This document shows positions 1-8,490 of a stretch of DNA of 34,864 bases, in pieces. The DNA is from Deltaproteobacteria bacterium. Lineage in GTDB: Bacteria; Myxococcota_A; Polyangia; Polyangiales; Houyiibacteriaceae. The stretch covers positions 95,098 to 129,961 of the forward strand of contig JAFDAJ010000002.1 in NCBI GenBank assembly GCA_019313915.1. Direction: 5' to 3'. The notes below the pieces were generated by a model. It did no database searches, was not told the DNA's origin, and was given only the letters and a program-made list of their open reading frames with translations. How positions within the stretch are numbered: position 1 is the stretch's first letter; every line of letters begins with the position of its first letter. The translations under genes were made by a program, and so were the position numbers.

Positions 1-859
1 CGAGCTCGGGCGCCTGGACGTCGGCCACCATGCCCGATTGAAAGCGACTGATCAGACGTTCCTGCATCTCGGAGATCTGATGGGGGTAGGCGTCGGAGGT
101 GACGACGATCTGCTTGTCGGAGTGATACAGAGCGTTGAACGTGTGGAAGAACTCCTCCTGCGTCTGCTCTCGCCCGGCAAGGAACTGGATGTCGTCCATG
201 AGCAGGACGTCGCATTGCCTCCGGTATCGCTCGCGGAATGTATTGATCTGATGGTTCTGCAACGACCAGATGAACTCGTTGGTGAACTGCTCCGCCGACA
301 CGTAGAGAATTCGCGACCGGGGGTTTCGCTGCATGATCGAGTGGCCGATTGCATTGACCAGGTGGGTCTTGCCGAGGCCCACACCGCCATAAATGAAGAG
401 CGGGTTGTACCGACGACCGGGATCGGAGGCACACGCCACGCTTGCCGCATGCGCGAGCTGATTGGCAGGGCCGACGACGAAGTTCTTGAACCGGTACTTG
501 GGGCTGAGATCGGCGGTTCCGGGAGCCCGCGGCGTCGCGCGCGGCGCACGCGGTGCAGGCGGTGGGTTCGACTCGCGCGCGGCTTGTGCCTTCTCGCGCA
601 GCGTCTCGTCGAGCTCCCAGCGAACCTTCTTCGGTACCGGAGTGTCGCCGGCCGTGGCCTGCAAGGTCTCGAGGATCATGTCGAGGTAGTGCGCTGTGAT
701 CCATTCAGCGAAGAACTGATTTGGAATCCGCAAAACGATTGAATCGCTCTCGACACCACCAAACTGAACGGGTCGGAGCCACGTTTCGAAGTTCTCGTTC
801 GAGAGATGCCCCTTTAGGCTTCCCAACGTCTGTTCCCACACTTGTTCCATTCTCTCCAT
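1..859 (-). CDS. dnaA: Chromosomal replication initiator DnaA (5' part, cut by window edge)
   Basis: The minus strand reads open from an ATG at 859 to the window edge, giving 286 residues without a stop. The first ~70 residues match the DnaA domain I pattern (VWEQTLGSL, FETWLRPVQ). A Pro/Ala/Arg-rich linker spans about 95-115. The AAA+ core then begins with YRFKNFVVG near 122, Walker A GGVGLGKT at 158-165 and Walker B LLMDDIQF at 219-226. The rest of the AAA+ module and the DNA-binding domain IV lie outside the window. DnaA-ATP binds DnaA boxes and opens oriC. A second in-frame ATG at 850 (MEQVWEQ) could be the true start; neither has a clear ribosome binding site. The gene is transcribed away from the 538-base non-coding stretch that follows, which is a usual place for oriC and for dnaA self-control. 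Identity is near certain; only the start is in doubt. Confidence 0.97.
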   Translation of the reverse strand, partial: MERMEQVWEQTLGSLKGHLSNENFETWLRPVQFGGVESDSIVLRIPNQFFAEWITAHYLDMILETLQATAGDTPVPKKVRWELDETLREKAQAARESNPPPAPRAPRATPRAPGTADLSPKYRFKNFVVGPANQLAHAASVACASDPGRRYNPLFIYGGVGLGKTHLVNAIGHSIMQRNPRSRILYVSAEQFTNEFIWSLQNHQINTFRERYRRQCDVLLMDDIQFLAGREQTQEEFFHTFNALYHSDKQIVVTSDAYPHQISEMQERLISRFQSGMVADVQAPEL

Positions 860-1397
860 TACCCCCAAAAAAGGCGCAATCCTGCGGTCACGTCCCCAAA
901 CTATCCACATCTGGTTTGGAACGAGCGATCGATCTACCATCCACCAACATCCGCCGACTCTCGCGAGCGCCGACTGGTGTCATTCGTGTGAAGGGCGCCG
1001 AAACTAGCAGCGACTTTCAGAAGCGTCTACGGGGATCGACAAACAAATTTCTAACCGCTTGTGATCGCGAACGATTCGCATGCAGTTTTTTTGACAGACA
1101 CGCGCGCTGCTTTACGTGTTGTTGCTTCCCTATCGCCAAGACGTTGTGATCATTCCGAAATACAGCCTGTTATCGTTCGTGCAACATTCGACCCGTTTTC
1201 GCTCCCGATTCGTCCACAGGTGTTGTTAGTTTTTGAGTGGCTGGTTTGCGTGCGAACACTATGACTCGCGCAACGCATCCACAACTTATCCACGCACAAC
1301 TCACTACGTTTCCGTTTTGTTTCACGCCAACGCTCCAGTGGGGTCGACAATTTGGAAGGGTGATCCATCGCTGTTAGCTTCCCGGGGAGTATTACCC
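860..1397. other. Candidate replication origin (oriC) in the dnaA upstream region
   Basis: This 538-base stretch has no convincing gene. It lies between the dnaA start and a divergent outer-membrane gene. It holds 9-mers close to the DnaA box TTATCCACA: CTATCCACA at 901-909 (one mismatch), TTATCCACG at 1286-1294 (one mismatch), GCATCCACA at 1275-1283 (two) and TCGTCCACA at 1210-1218 (two). Two of these sit 11 bases apart. T-rich runs occur around 1086-1093 and 1229-1234, though no long AT-rich unwinding element is obvious. Base composition is visibly more AT-rich than the flanking genes. It could instead be only the dnaA promoter with autoregulatory boxes. Confidence 0.5.
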
Positions 1398-2345
1398 ATG
1401 GGGGGAAAACGAGTTTTATGGGCGACCGCGATCGTCGGCCTATTGATGATGTTATGTCCAGCGCAGGTCGCTTTGGGGCAGCAGGCGCCGTCGGGTGTCG
1501 GCGATTTCGCTGACCCGGCGACCGTGCCGACCGAGGACACACTCGACACGACCTACGGGCTGGGCATGGGAGCGGGCGCCCGAGCGGGTGCAGTCGGGGT
1601 CTCCGCTCTCGCCTACAACACCTCCAACATGGCGGCCGTGTCGACCTATGACATCGAGGCGTTCTCCCAGATCATCCCTGGCAGCAAGAGCAGCGGCGGA
1701 ACGTACTGGACCATCGGTAGCTCGATCAGCGACTCGACCACCAGCAAGAAGATCGCCATGGGCACCAGCTTTCGTGGGGTGTTCAGCGGGGAGAACAGGC
1801 GATACAGCGGCTGGGACTGGCGCTCGGGCATCGGGATTCAAGCGGTTCCGCAGCTCGGCCTCGGTTTCGCCTTCCGCTGGGCGAAGCTGAAAGCAGACCG
1901 CTTCGAGGGGCAGCGGCTCGGCCCGTCGTTCGACGGCATCACAATGGACGCTTCACTGACGATCACGCCGATCCCGTGGCTCCGACTTTCCGGACTTGGT
2001 TACAACCTCATCAAGACCCACTCGGTGCTTGCTCCACAGATGGCCGGAGGCAGCGTGAGCCTCGCGCCCGTCGAGAGCTTCAGCATCGGTGGCGACATGC
2101 TGTGGGACTTCACCACGTTCCGCTCGACCAAGCTGATTGCCGGCGCTGGAGTGAGCTATACCGCCGGCGAACTGGTTCCGCTGCGCTTGGGGTATCGGCG
2201 GGATCAGGGCCGCAATCTCAACCAAATCACGGCCAGCGCGGGCTTTAGCAAGGGCAAGGTAGGCACAGACGTGGCGTTGCGGCAGGATATCGGCGGTCGC
2301 AAGGAAACCTACCTCATCATCATGTTCCGCTACGTCGTACAGTAG
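1398..2345 (+). CDS. Exported, probably outer-membrane beta-barrel protein of unknown function
   Basis: The 315-residue product starts with a clear signal peptide (MGGKRVLWATAIVGLLMMLC, cleavage probably after ALG near 27). The mature part alternates short polar and hydrophobic stretches rich in Gly, Ser, aromatic residues and Arg, and ends in FRYVVQ, which suits an outer-membrane barrel. The segment GMGAGARAGAVGVSALAYNTSN near 50-70 resembles the N-terminal region of FadL/PorV-like barrels, but I cannot assign a family. The open frame continues upstream to 1233; the ATG at 1398 was chosen because it gives the signal peptide and has GGGGAG at 1384-1389, eight bases upstream. It reads away from dnaA and converges on the SDR gene with a 31-base gap. 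Function is not known. Confidence 0.8.
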   Translation: MGGKRVLWATAIVGLLMMLCPAQVALGQQAPSGVGDFADPATVPTEDTLDTTYGLGMGAGARAGAVGVSALAYNTSNMAAVSTYDIEAFSQIIPGSKSSGGTYWTIGSSISDSTTSKKIAMGTSFRGVFSGENRRYSGWDWRSGIGIQAVPQLGLGFAFRWAKLKADRFEGQRLGPSFDGITMDASLTITPIPWLRLSGLGYNLIKTHSVLAPQMAGGSVSLAPVESFSIGGDMLWDFTTFRSTKLIAGAGVSYTAGELVPLRLGYRRDQGRNLNQITASAGFSKGKVGTDVALRQDIGGRKETYLIIMFRYVVQ

Positions 2346-2376
2346 GCGCGGTCGCGTCCACTTCTTGTTGCGTCTT

Positions 2377-3171
2377 CTATTTCTTGCGCCGCGTCAGCCC
2401 AAAGTGGATGACGCCTGGCATGTGGCGCCCCGCAAACGCGCCGACCTTGCCGTGGCCGGTGAACGTATGTTCACGCTTCCGCTTCGCGATCGCGTCGACC
2501 ATCACGCGCGCCGCTCGATCGGCCGGCCACATGAGGTTCTTCGGGCGACGGTCTTTGCGTGCGGCATCGTAGCGGCCCTGATTGTCGACTTGGGCAATCT
2601 CGCTCTCGATGTAGCCTGGGTGAATCGTCGTGCAGGTCACTCCGCTGCCGTGGAGCTCGACTGCGAGCGCCTGTCCGATGGCACGTACCGCGTACTTCGA
2701 TGCAGAGTATGCACCGACACCCGGCGTTGACATCATCGACGCCACGCTGCCGACGAGGGCCAGGCGCCCCTTGCGTTCACGCAGATGTGGGATCGCGTAC
2801 CGTGCAGTCATCGCCGTGCCGATCACGTTGACGTCGAGTTGGCGACGCCAGTCGGCAGCCGAGAGCTTCTCAATACGCCCCGCCACGGAAAATCCGGCAT
2901 TGGCGACGGCAACATCGAGACCACCAAACGTCCGAACGACCTTTCGAACGGCTTCGGCCACCGATGCCTCGTCGGTGACGTCGCATCGAACGCCCAACGC
3001 CTTGACGCCACGCGCCTCGAGCTCCTGCACCACCTCTTGAAGCCGGTCCTCGCGTCGTCCTGATACCGCCACGGCGGCGCCTTCGTCTGCGAAGGCAAGC
3101 GCTAGCGCGCGGCCGATCCCGCTGCCCCCACCCGTGATCCAAACCACCTTGTTGTCGAAACGCTTGGCCAT
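2377..3171 (-). CDS. Short-chain dehydrogenase/reductase (SDR) family oxidoreductase
   Basis: The 264-residue protein has the classical SDR layout. The nucleotide-binding TGGGSGIG is at 13-20, NAG at 91-93, the structural Asn at 115 (DVNVIG), catalytic Ser 142 (GSVAS), and the catalytic pair Tyr 155 and Lys 159 (YSASK). HPGYIES follows at 184-190. SGRR at 37-40 after the second strand, with basic residues, favours NADP(H) over NAD(H). The substrate cannot be read from sequence; SDRs of this layout act on hydroxyl or keto groups of lipids, sugars and small metabolites. It lies 50 bases downstream of the RND permease on the same strand and may be the last gene of that transcript. The C-terminal end is basic (RRKK). 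Confidence 0.9.
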   Translation of the reverse strand: MAKRFDNKVVWITGGGSGIGRALALAFADEGAAVAVSGRREDRLQEVVQELEARGVKALGVRCDVTDEASVAEAVRKVVRTFGGLDVAVANAGFSVAGRIEKLSAADWRRQLDVNVIGTAMTARYAIPHLRERKGRLALVGSVASMMSTPGVGAYSASKYAVRAIGQALAVELHGSGVTCTTIHPGYIESEIAQVDNQGRYDAARKDRRPKNLMWPADRAARVMVDAIAKRKREHTFTGHGKVGAFAGRHMPGVIHFGLTRRKK

Positions 3172-3221
3172 TGTGTGCGCCTAGCAGCTCCCCGAGCGGG
3201 CTGCCATGAGCGAGGGTCCCG

Positions 3222-6200
3222 CTACTCCGCGGTCCTGTCTGTCGGCTCGTCAGCGGTTGCGGCGCCCGGGTCCGTGATCCAACGGGTCATCGGCGCAAAC
3301 CAACCCGACACGCGCGCCGCCAGGTCCACGTCGAGCCGGTACAGGCACGGCACCACCAATAAAGTAAGCAGCGTCGAGAAGGTCAGACCGTAGACGATCA
3401 CCTGCGCCATCGGTGCAAGGTGCGGAAGGCTTTCGGTTGCAAGCGATAGGGGAAAAAGCCCGGCAATGGTGGTGACGCTAGTCAAGAAGATCGGCCGGAG
3501 TCGGAGCTTCCCGGACTCGACGATTGCTTCATCGAGCCCCATCCCGCGGTCTCGCCGTTTATTGATGAAGTCGACGAGCACCAACGAATCGTTGACCACG
3601 ATTCCAGTCAGCCCGACGACACCGACGAGCGCGATCAACCCGATCGCCTTGGGACTGAGGAGAAATCCGCCCGTCACACCGATGAACGACAACGGAATCG
3701 CTGCCATCACGACCAAGGGCTGCGAGAAGCTCTGAAACTGCGTGGCCAGAATCGTGTAGATCAGCAGCATCGCGACGACGAACGCGCGAAAGAGCGAATC
3801 GACAGATTCCTTCGTCTCCTCGAACTGCCCGCCATATTCGAACCGGATATCAGGGTTGGCCGCCTCCAGAGACGCGAGCTTCTTCTGCAGCCTCGCATTC
3901 ACTTCTCCGCTATTGGTCAACTCTTCGTCGATGCCTGAAAGCACGCTGACGACCCGCTTTTGCTGATAGCGCCGGATCACACCAGGACCCCGGCCATACG
4001 AGACGTCCGCAATTTCTCGGATCGCCACCTCGTCGCCGTTGGGTGCGATTAGTTGCAAGGAGGCGATGCGGGTCGGGTCCTGCTGCACGTCCTCTCGTAG
4101 TTGCACGACGATGTCGATTTCGTCGTCTCCCTCCCGCAGAGTCGACGCCGGAGTTGCGCCGAACGCGCTCCGCAGCCATCTGCTGACCATCTCGGGCGTG
4201 AACCCATGAAGCGCCGCGCGTTCCTCGTCCACCTTGATTTGAATCTCTTGCTTGCCGAGCTCGTAGTCGTGGTTCGAGTTGCGCGTTCCGGGGGTGTTGC
4301 GAACCTCGGCGAGTACTTGCTCAGAAAGCTCGACGAGGCGTTCATAGTCTTCCCCCCGTATGCGCACGGCGATGGGTGCACCGCGCGGTGGGCCGGGCCT
4401 CACCTCGACGACCTCGAGTCGCGCCGGCCCCACGACGTCGTCATAGAGCCCGCTGACTTGGGTCACCAAATCGCGGCCGCCGTGGAGGCTGCTGCGTTCG
4501 CCCGCTGGCACGACGAACACGGTGACCATGCCCATGTGATCACCGGAGCTGATCCCCATGTCGGTCCGCGCCATCCCGCGCACGGCGACTGTCGCTTCCA
4601 CGTCGGGATTGTCGAGCTCGAGGATCCGCGCTTCGAGCGTAGCCAAGAGTGCTTCGGTTTCCTCCTTGGATGCATCGGTCGGCATACGGATGCGAACGTC
4701 GAACATGTCCGGATCGCCCTCCGTAAAGAGAATGATGTCTTTGGCCGAGAACGCAGCGGCGACCATGACGGCGCACAGGCCGTAGGCGCTCACGACGATG
4801 GTGGCCCGGTGCTGTAGCGACCAGCGGAGCACGCGTTCGTAGCCGTCCATGATGCGGGCGCTCGCACGCTGCAGCCGTGTTTTGGGAGGCCCGGACTCAT
4901 GGGTCTTGAGACGGGAAAGCTTGCCAAAATCCGACATGTGGCTTGGCAGGATGAACATCGCCTCGACCAGCGATGCGGCGAGCGATGCGACGACCACCTT
5001 TGGAATGATCGCAAAGAAGTCCCCGAGAACGCCTTCCATGAGGAGCAAAGGCAAGAACGCGGCCCAGCTGGTCAGCGTCGACGCCACGACTGGCCAAAAG
5101 ACTTCCTGGGTACCGATGACGGCAGCCTTTCGCCGCGACATCCCCTCTTCCATGTGCCGGTAGATGTTCTCGATGATGATGATCGCGTCGTCGACGACCA
5201 CGCCCAAGCACAGGATCAACGCCAGGAGCGACATCATGTTGATCGTGATGCCCATCATGTGCATGGCGATGAGCGCGCCTGCGAAAGCGACCGGAAGCCC
5301 AACCGCGGCCATCATGGCGTTGCGCGCGCCGATCGCGACCCAGAGGAGCAGCAGCACCAACAACAGTCCCACAGCGGCGTTCGTGTAAAGCGTGCCGAGG
5401 GAGTGCTCGACCTCAGTGGCGGCGTCGCCAAACAAATCGACGGTCACTCCCGGCGGAAGCGTCGGGCGCAACCGATCGACCAAGGCGTGCACCTCTTCGC
5501 TGATCCGCACGCTATCGGCTTGCTCTTCCTTTCGAACGGTCAGCACGATTGCCGGCTCACCACTTACACGTCCGCTGAATTTACCGGCCGCAAATGTGTC
5601 TCTCACCTCGGCTACATCGCGTACGCGCACCGAGCCTCCGTGGGCGTCTGGCCGAATCACGACATTGCCCAGCTCGTCCACGTTGTTGACCCGGGTCATC
5701 CCGCGCACCAGCCGGGTATCGCCATGTCCTTTGGTCGTCCCCGCTGGCACGTTGGCCGCGCGGAACCGAAGGGACTCGGTGACGGTGGTGAGGGAGAGCT
5801 GATACGCGGCGAGGCGGTCCGGATCGACATCGACCCGGAATTCCCGGTCCCGAATTCCATTGCGCCACGTGCCCGACACCCCAGGTAGGCGGTCGACTCG
5901 GTCGGCCAGGTCCTTGCCGACCTGACGCAGCACGACTTCGGGGACCTCACCGCGGATCGCAATCGCGATCGTCGGGAAGTCGACCTTCACTTCACGCACG
6001 ACCGGGCGCTCCGCATCGAGGGGTAAGTCGTCGATGCGATTGATCTCGTTTGAGACTTCCATCATCGCGCTTGCGGTGTCGTCGATGTCGACGTCCGCAT
6101 CGAACTTGAAGCTCACGTAGGAGACGCCCTCTTTGGACGCGCTCCAGATCTTTTCGATGTTGTCGACATCGCCAACGGCGTTTTCGACCGGGATCGTGAC

Positions 6201-6386
6201 GAGCTGTTCGATCTCCTCAGGTGAGGCACCCACGTACACCGTGGTGACGTTGCCCCAGCTCGTGGGCATCGTCGGCAACGACTCCCGGTGCATGACACTC
6301 ATCACCAACGCGCCGATCACCACTGCCGAGATCGCCACGAGATTGACGAGCACGGGTTGGCGGACTGCGAAGGCTGGGATGCTCAT
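3222..6386 (-). CDS. RND family efflux permease (AcrB/HAE-1-like)
   Basis: The 1054-residue length, a first membrane helix just after the start (residues ~12-30), two large periplasmic loops and two helix bundles fit an inner-membrane RND pump driven by the proton gradient. Helix 4 carries GVVVDDAIIIIENIYRHMEE near residue 395-412; the two aspartates match the proton-relay pair of AcrB. The second half has the matching GIVVNDSLVLVDFINKRR segment and RLRPIFLTSVTTIAGLFPL. The start overlaps the adaptor stop by four bases (ATGA), showing translational coupling with the adaptor gene. No outer-membrane channel gene is present in the window, so a TolC-type partner must be encoded elsewhere. Substrate is unknown. 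The N-terminal stretch ESLPTMPTSWGNVTTVYVGA differs from the usual 'P..DLP.V.V' of drug pumps only in detail. Confidence 0.96.
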   Translation of the reverse strand: MSIPAFAVRQPVLVNLVAISAVVIGALVMSVMHRESLPTMPTSWGNVTTVYVGASPEEIEQLVTIPVENAVGDVDNIEKIWSASKEGVSYVSFKFDADVDIDDTASAMMEVSNEINRIDDLPLDAERPVVREVKVDFPTIAIAIRGEVPEVVLRQVGKDLADRVDRLPGVSGTWRNGIRDREFRVDVDPDRLAAYQLSLTTVTESLRFRAANVPAGTTKGHGDTRLVRGMTRVNNVDELGNVVIRPDAHGGSVRVRDVAEVRDTFAAGKFSGRVSGEPAIVLTVRKEEQADSVRISEEVHALVDRLRPTLPPGVTVDLFGDAATEVEHSLGTLYTNAAVGLLLVLLLLWVAIGARNAMMAAVGLPVAFAGALIAMHMMGITINMMSLLALILCLGVVVDDAIIIIENIYRHMEEGMSRRKAAVIGTQEVFWPVVASTLTSWAAFLPLLLMEGVLGDFFAIIPKVVVASLAASLVEAMFILPSHMSDFGKLSRLKTHESGPPKTRLQRASARIMDGYERVLRWSLQHRATIVVSAYGLCAVMVAAAFSAKDIILFTEGDPDMFDVRIRMPTDASKEETEALLATLEARILELDNPDVEATVAVRGMARTDMGISSGDHMGMVTVFVVPAGERSSLHGGRDLVTQVSGLYDDVVGPARLEVVEVRPGPPRGAPIAVRIRGEDYERLVELSEQVLAEVRNTPGTRNSNHDYELGKQEIQIKVDEERAALHGFTPEMVSRWLRSAFGATPASTLREGDDEIDIVVQLREDVQQDPTRIASLQLIAPNGDEVAIREIADVSYGRGPGVIRRYQQKRVVSVLSGIDEELTNSGEVNARLQKKLASLEAANPDIRFEYGGQFEETKESVDSLFRAFVVAMLLIYTILATQFQSFSQPLVVMAAIPLSFIGVTGGFLLSPKAIGLIALVGVVGLTGIVVNDSLVLVDFINKRRDRGMGLDEAIVESGKLRLRPIFLTSVTTIAGLFPLSLATESLPHLAPMAQVIVYGLTFSTLLTLLVVPCLYRLDVDLAARVSGWFAPMTRWITDPGAATADEPTDRTAE

Positions 6387-7486
6387 GGCTCGCTGGTTTG
6401 TTCTGCAGGCGATGCGGTGGCCGACGCGACTGGCACCACCCGGACTTTCGACCCGTCGACGACTCGGGTTACGCCCTTGATCACCACTGTTTCGCCAGGC
6501 TCGATACCGTCCACGACCTCGGCAAAACCAGCACGAACAGCGCCGAGCTCAATCGCCCGGCGGTGGGCCAGCCCGTCCTCGATGACGTACACGTGTTGGC
6601 TGCCGAAGCGTTCAAAGACTCCCTCCAAGGGCACCTGAATCACCCTCTTCGGCTCACCGGTTTCGACCACGAACTTGGCTACCAGACCCGGGCGCAGCCG
6701 CCCGCCGTGGTCGTCGAGCTCGATCTCGACGGGCAGGCGCCGGGTACGTGGATCGATGACCTCGCCCACGCGGACGACCCTGCCGCCGAATACTTCTCCC
6801 GGACGCGCATAGACGGAGATGAGCGCTGTCCGGCCGACGGTGACGTCGATTGCTTCGCGCGGGTCGAGCAGGACCCGGGCCTTTAGCAAGCTCGTGTCGG
6901 CCAACACGAGCAATGGGCTTCCGGGAGCAAGGTACTCGCCGAGCTCGACCGTTCGCTCGACGACCGTTCCGCCAAACGGGGCGCGGACGATTGCTTCGGT
7001 GAGACCACGTCGAGCGAGTCGAGCCTCGGCCCGCGCGGCGTCCCGACCGGCGGACGCGAGGCGCACCGCATCCTCGGCATCGTCCAAGCGTTGCTCCGGC
7101 AGGCCTCCGGTTTGTACGAGCTTCTTGGTGCGAGCCTGCTCGCGCTTGGCCTGATTCAGCCGCGCCTCACTTTGGGCAACCGCAGCGTTGGCCGCCTGTG
7201 CCGCCGAGGCCGGGCGTCCCACGTCGAGACGCAAGAGAACCTGCCCTTCTTGGACGCGGTCGCCGGCCTCGACCAACACGTCGACAACCCGGCCCGCCGT
7301 TTCTGACCGCATGTTCGACTGCCGGTTGGCGAGGATCTCGGCGGTTGCGGTCGAGGTTGGCGTCATGGCCTCTGCCTCGATGGTCGCCGCATGCACTGGT
7401 GGCGGAGGAGCCTCGGTCGCCGCCGGCGCAGTCTCCGCGCAACCAGCCGCCGCGGCTCCCAAGCACAAAGAGAGCAGAAAGCGCAT
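6383..7486 (-). CDS. RND efflux periplasmic adaptor (membrane fusion protein), lipoprotein
   Basis: Read from the ATG at 7486, the 367-residue protein begins with MRFLLSLCLGAAAAGC, a lipoprotein signal with the lipidated Cys at 16, so it should be anchored in the inner membrane facing the periplasm. Residues ~55-95 (SETAGRVVDVLVEAGDRVQEG) form the first half of the barrel-sandwich/lipoyl domain. An alpha-helical hairpin rich in Ala, Gln and Arg spans ~95-150. The second lipoyl half (VRAPFGGTVVERTVELGEYL) and beta-barrel follow. This is the standard order for HlyD/AcrA-type adaptors that link an RND permease to an outer-membrane channel. The frame is open upstream to an ATG at 7543; the shorter start is preferred because it places the signal correctly, though neither start has a strong ribosome binding site. 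It overlaps the permease start by four bases. Confidence 0.93.
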   Translation of the reverse strand: MRFLLSLCLGAAAAGCAETAPAATEAPPPPVHAATIEAEAMTPTSTATAEILANRQSNMRSETAGRVVDVLVEAGDRVQEGQVLLRLDVGRPASAAQAANAAVAQSEARLNQAKREQARTKKLVQTGGLPEQRLDDAEDAVRLASAGRDAARAEARLARRGLTEAIVRAPFGGTVVERTVELGEYLAPGSPLLVLADTSLLKARVLLDPREAIDVTVGRTALISVYARPGEVFGGRVVRVGEVIDPRTRRLPVEIELDDHGGRLRPGLVAKFVVETGEPKRVIQVPLEGVFERFGSQHVYVIEDGLAHRRAIELGAVRAGFAEVVDGIEPGETVVIKGVTRVVDGSKVRVVPVASATASPAEQTSEP

Positions 7487-7577
7487 CGGGAGGCGCGATG
7501 AGGACGAAAAAACCGTCACCAAAGAACCCTGTGTGGGGATCATTGCTTGGGCAAGAAGAAAAACGCTGCAAGCTTGG

Positions 7578-8417
7578 TCAGCGCAACACAGCGTAGGCGT
7601 TGCTGAGGCACGGTTTGTCAGGTCTCTCCTTCGTGGTGACGCCTAGAATCACGCGCTCGCCTTCGTCCCAACCCCGGATGATCAGTGTGTCCCCGGGAAA
7701 AACCGGGTTGCTGAACTGTCCCCGGAGCATGGCCAATGCGCCAGGATCGCCGCCGCCCGCGCTCTTTACAACCGCTCGACCGGCGTAGCCGTAGGTGCAG
7801 AGGCCGTGCAAAATCGGCCGTTCGAAACCCGCCTCGGCAGCGAAGTCCGGGTCGGCATGGAGGGGATTGTAGTCACCGCTCAGGCGGTAAAGGAGCGCCT
7901 GCGCGGGCCCCACCTGGTCGTGGACCTCGAAGTCGGGGTCGCGCTCCGGCGTGGTCACGCGCTCGGTCTTTGGGGGGCGCTCGCCGCCGAAGCGTCCGTC
8001 GTTCCGCAGCAGCAAGGTCACCTCACCGCGAATGATCAGGTCCTCGTTTTCGTCATACGCGTCGATCGAGAACACCGAGATTGCGACTCGTTTTAGATCG
8101 TACAACCCCGCCACTGTGCCCGTGACCCGCAATCGGGCATTCGGACGAAGTGGTTTGAAGACATCGATCTGTTGGCTGTGGTGAACCATCCCCCGCCGGT
8201 CACACCCGATCCGATCGACGAGGGTGTCGAACACTGCGAACGTGGGGATGGTGCAAAACGTGGGGAGCACCTTTGGGCCGCGACCCTCGTAGAGGTAGTC
8301 GAGCTCCGTGTCCGCCGATGCGCCTACCCCAAGCGCGTACATCACGGTGTCGCGCCAGGTGTAGTTGAAGTCGATGGGAGGCGTCTCGTAGCCCAAGCTC
8401 TGTGCATCGATAGCCAT
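7578..8417 (-). CDS. MaoC-like enoyl-CoA hydratase 2 (MFE-2 hydratase type)
   Basis: From the ATG at 8417 the product has 279 residues and a double hot-dog layout. The C-terminal half holds the hydratase-2 signature: GDYNPLHADPDFAAEAGF at 181-198, with Asp 182, Asn 184 and His 187 in the catalytic positions, followed by PILHGLCTYGYAGRAV. The N-terminal half (YALGVGASADTELDYLYEG, then VLPTF) matches the degenerate substrate-binding hot-dog of peroxisomal MFE-2-type (R)-specific hydratases. These hydrate trans-2-enoyl-CoA to (3R)-hydroxyacyl-CoA. An upstream extension to 8627 exists but would cover the divergent phosphofructokinase start, so it was rejected. The gene lies 91 bases upstream of the RND adaptor on the same strand; with the SDR beyond the pump it hints at lipid chemistry, but that link is only inferred. 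Confidence 0.9.
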   Translation of the reverse strand: MAIDAQSLGYETPPIDFNYTWRDTVMYALGVGASADTELDYLYEGRGPKVLPTFCTIPTFAVFDTLVDRIGCDRRGMVHHSQQIDVFKPLRPNARLRVTGTVAGLYDLKRVAISVFSIDAYDENEDLIIRGEVTLLLRNDGRFGGERPPKTERVTTPERDPDFEVHDQVGPAQALLYRLSGDYNPLHADPDFAAEAGFERPILHGLCTYGYAGRAVVKSAGGGDPGALAMLRGQFSNPVFPGDTLIIRGWDEGERVILGVTTKERPDKPCLSNAYAVLR

Positions 8418-8490
8418 CTCGGTGGCCCCGAGTAGAGCGCCTGCCGCGAGGTATGGCAATCCGCCGCCCTGGGGCCTACAGTTCGGCGTG

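Noticed and set aside
38-742. Plus-strand open frame of 234 residues over dnaA
   Set aside because: It is the antisense shadow of dnaA, whose minus-strand frame has clear Walker motifs.
1233-1397. N-terminal extension of the outer-membrane protein gene
   Set aside because: It would put 55 residues before an obvious signal peptide and run through the DnaA-box-like sites; the ATG at 1398 has a good ribosome binding site.
4899-5888. Long plus-strand frame (329 residues) opposite the RND permease
   Set aside because: Antisense to a gene with full RND motifs; sequence is His/Arg/Asp-rich with no domain.
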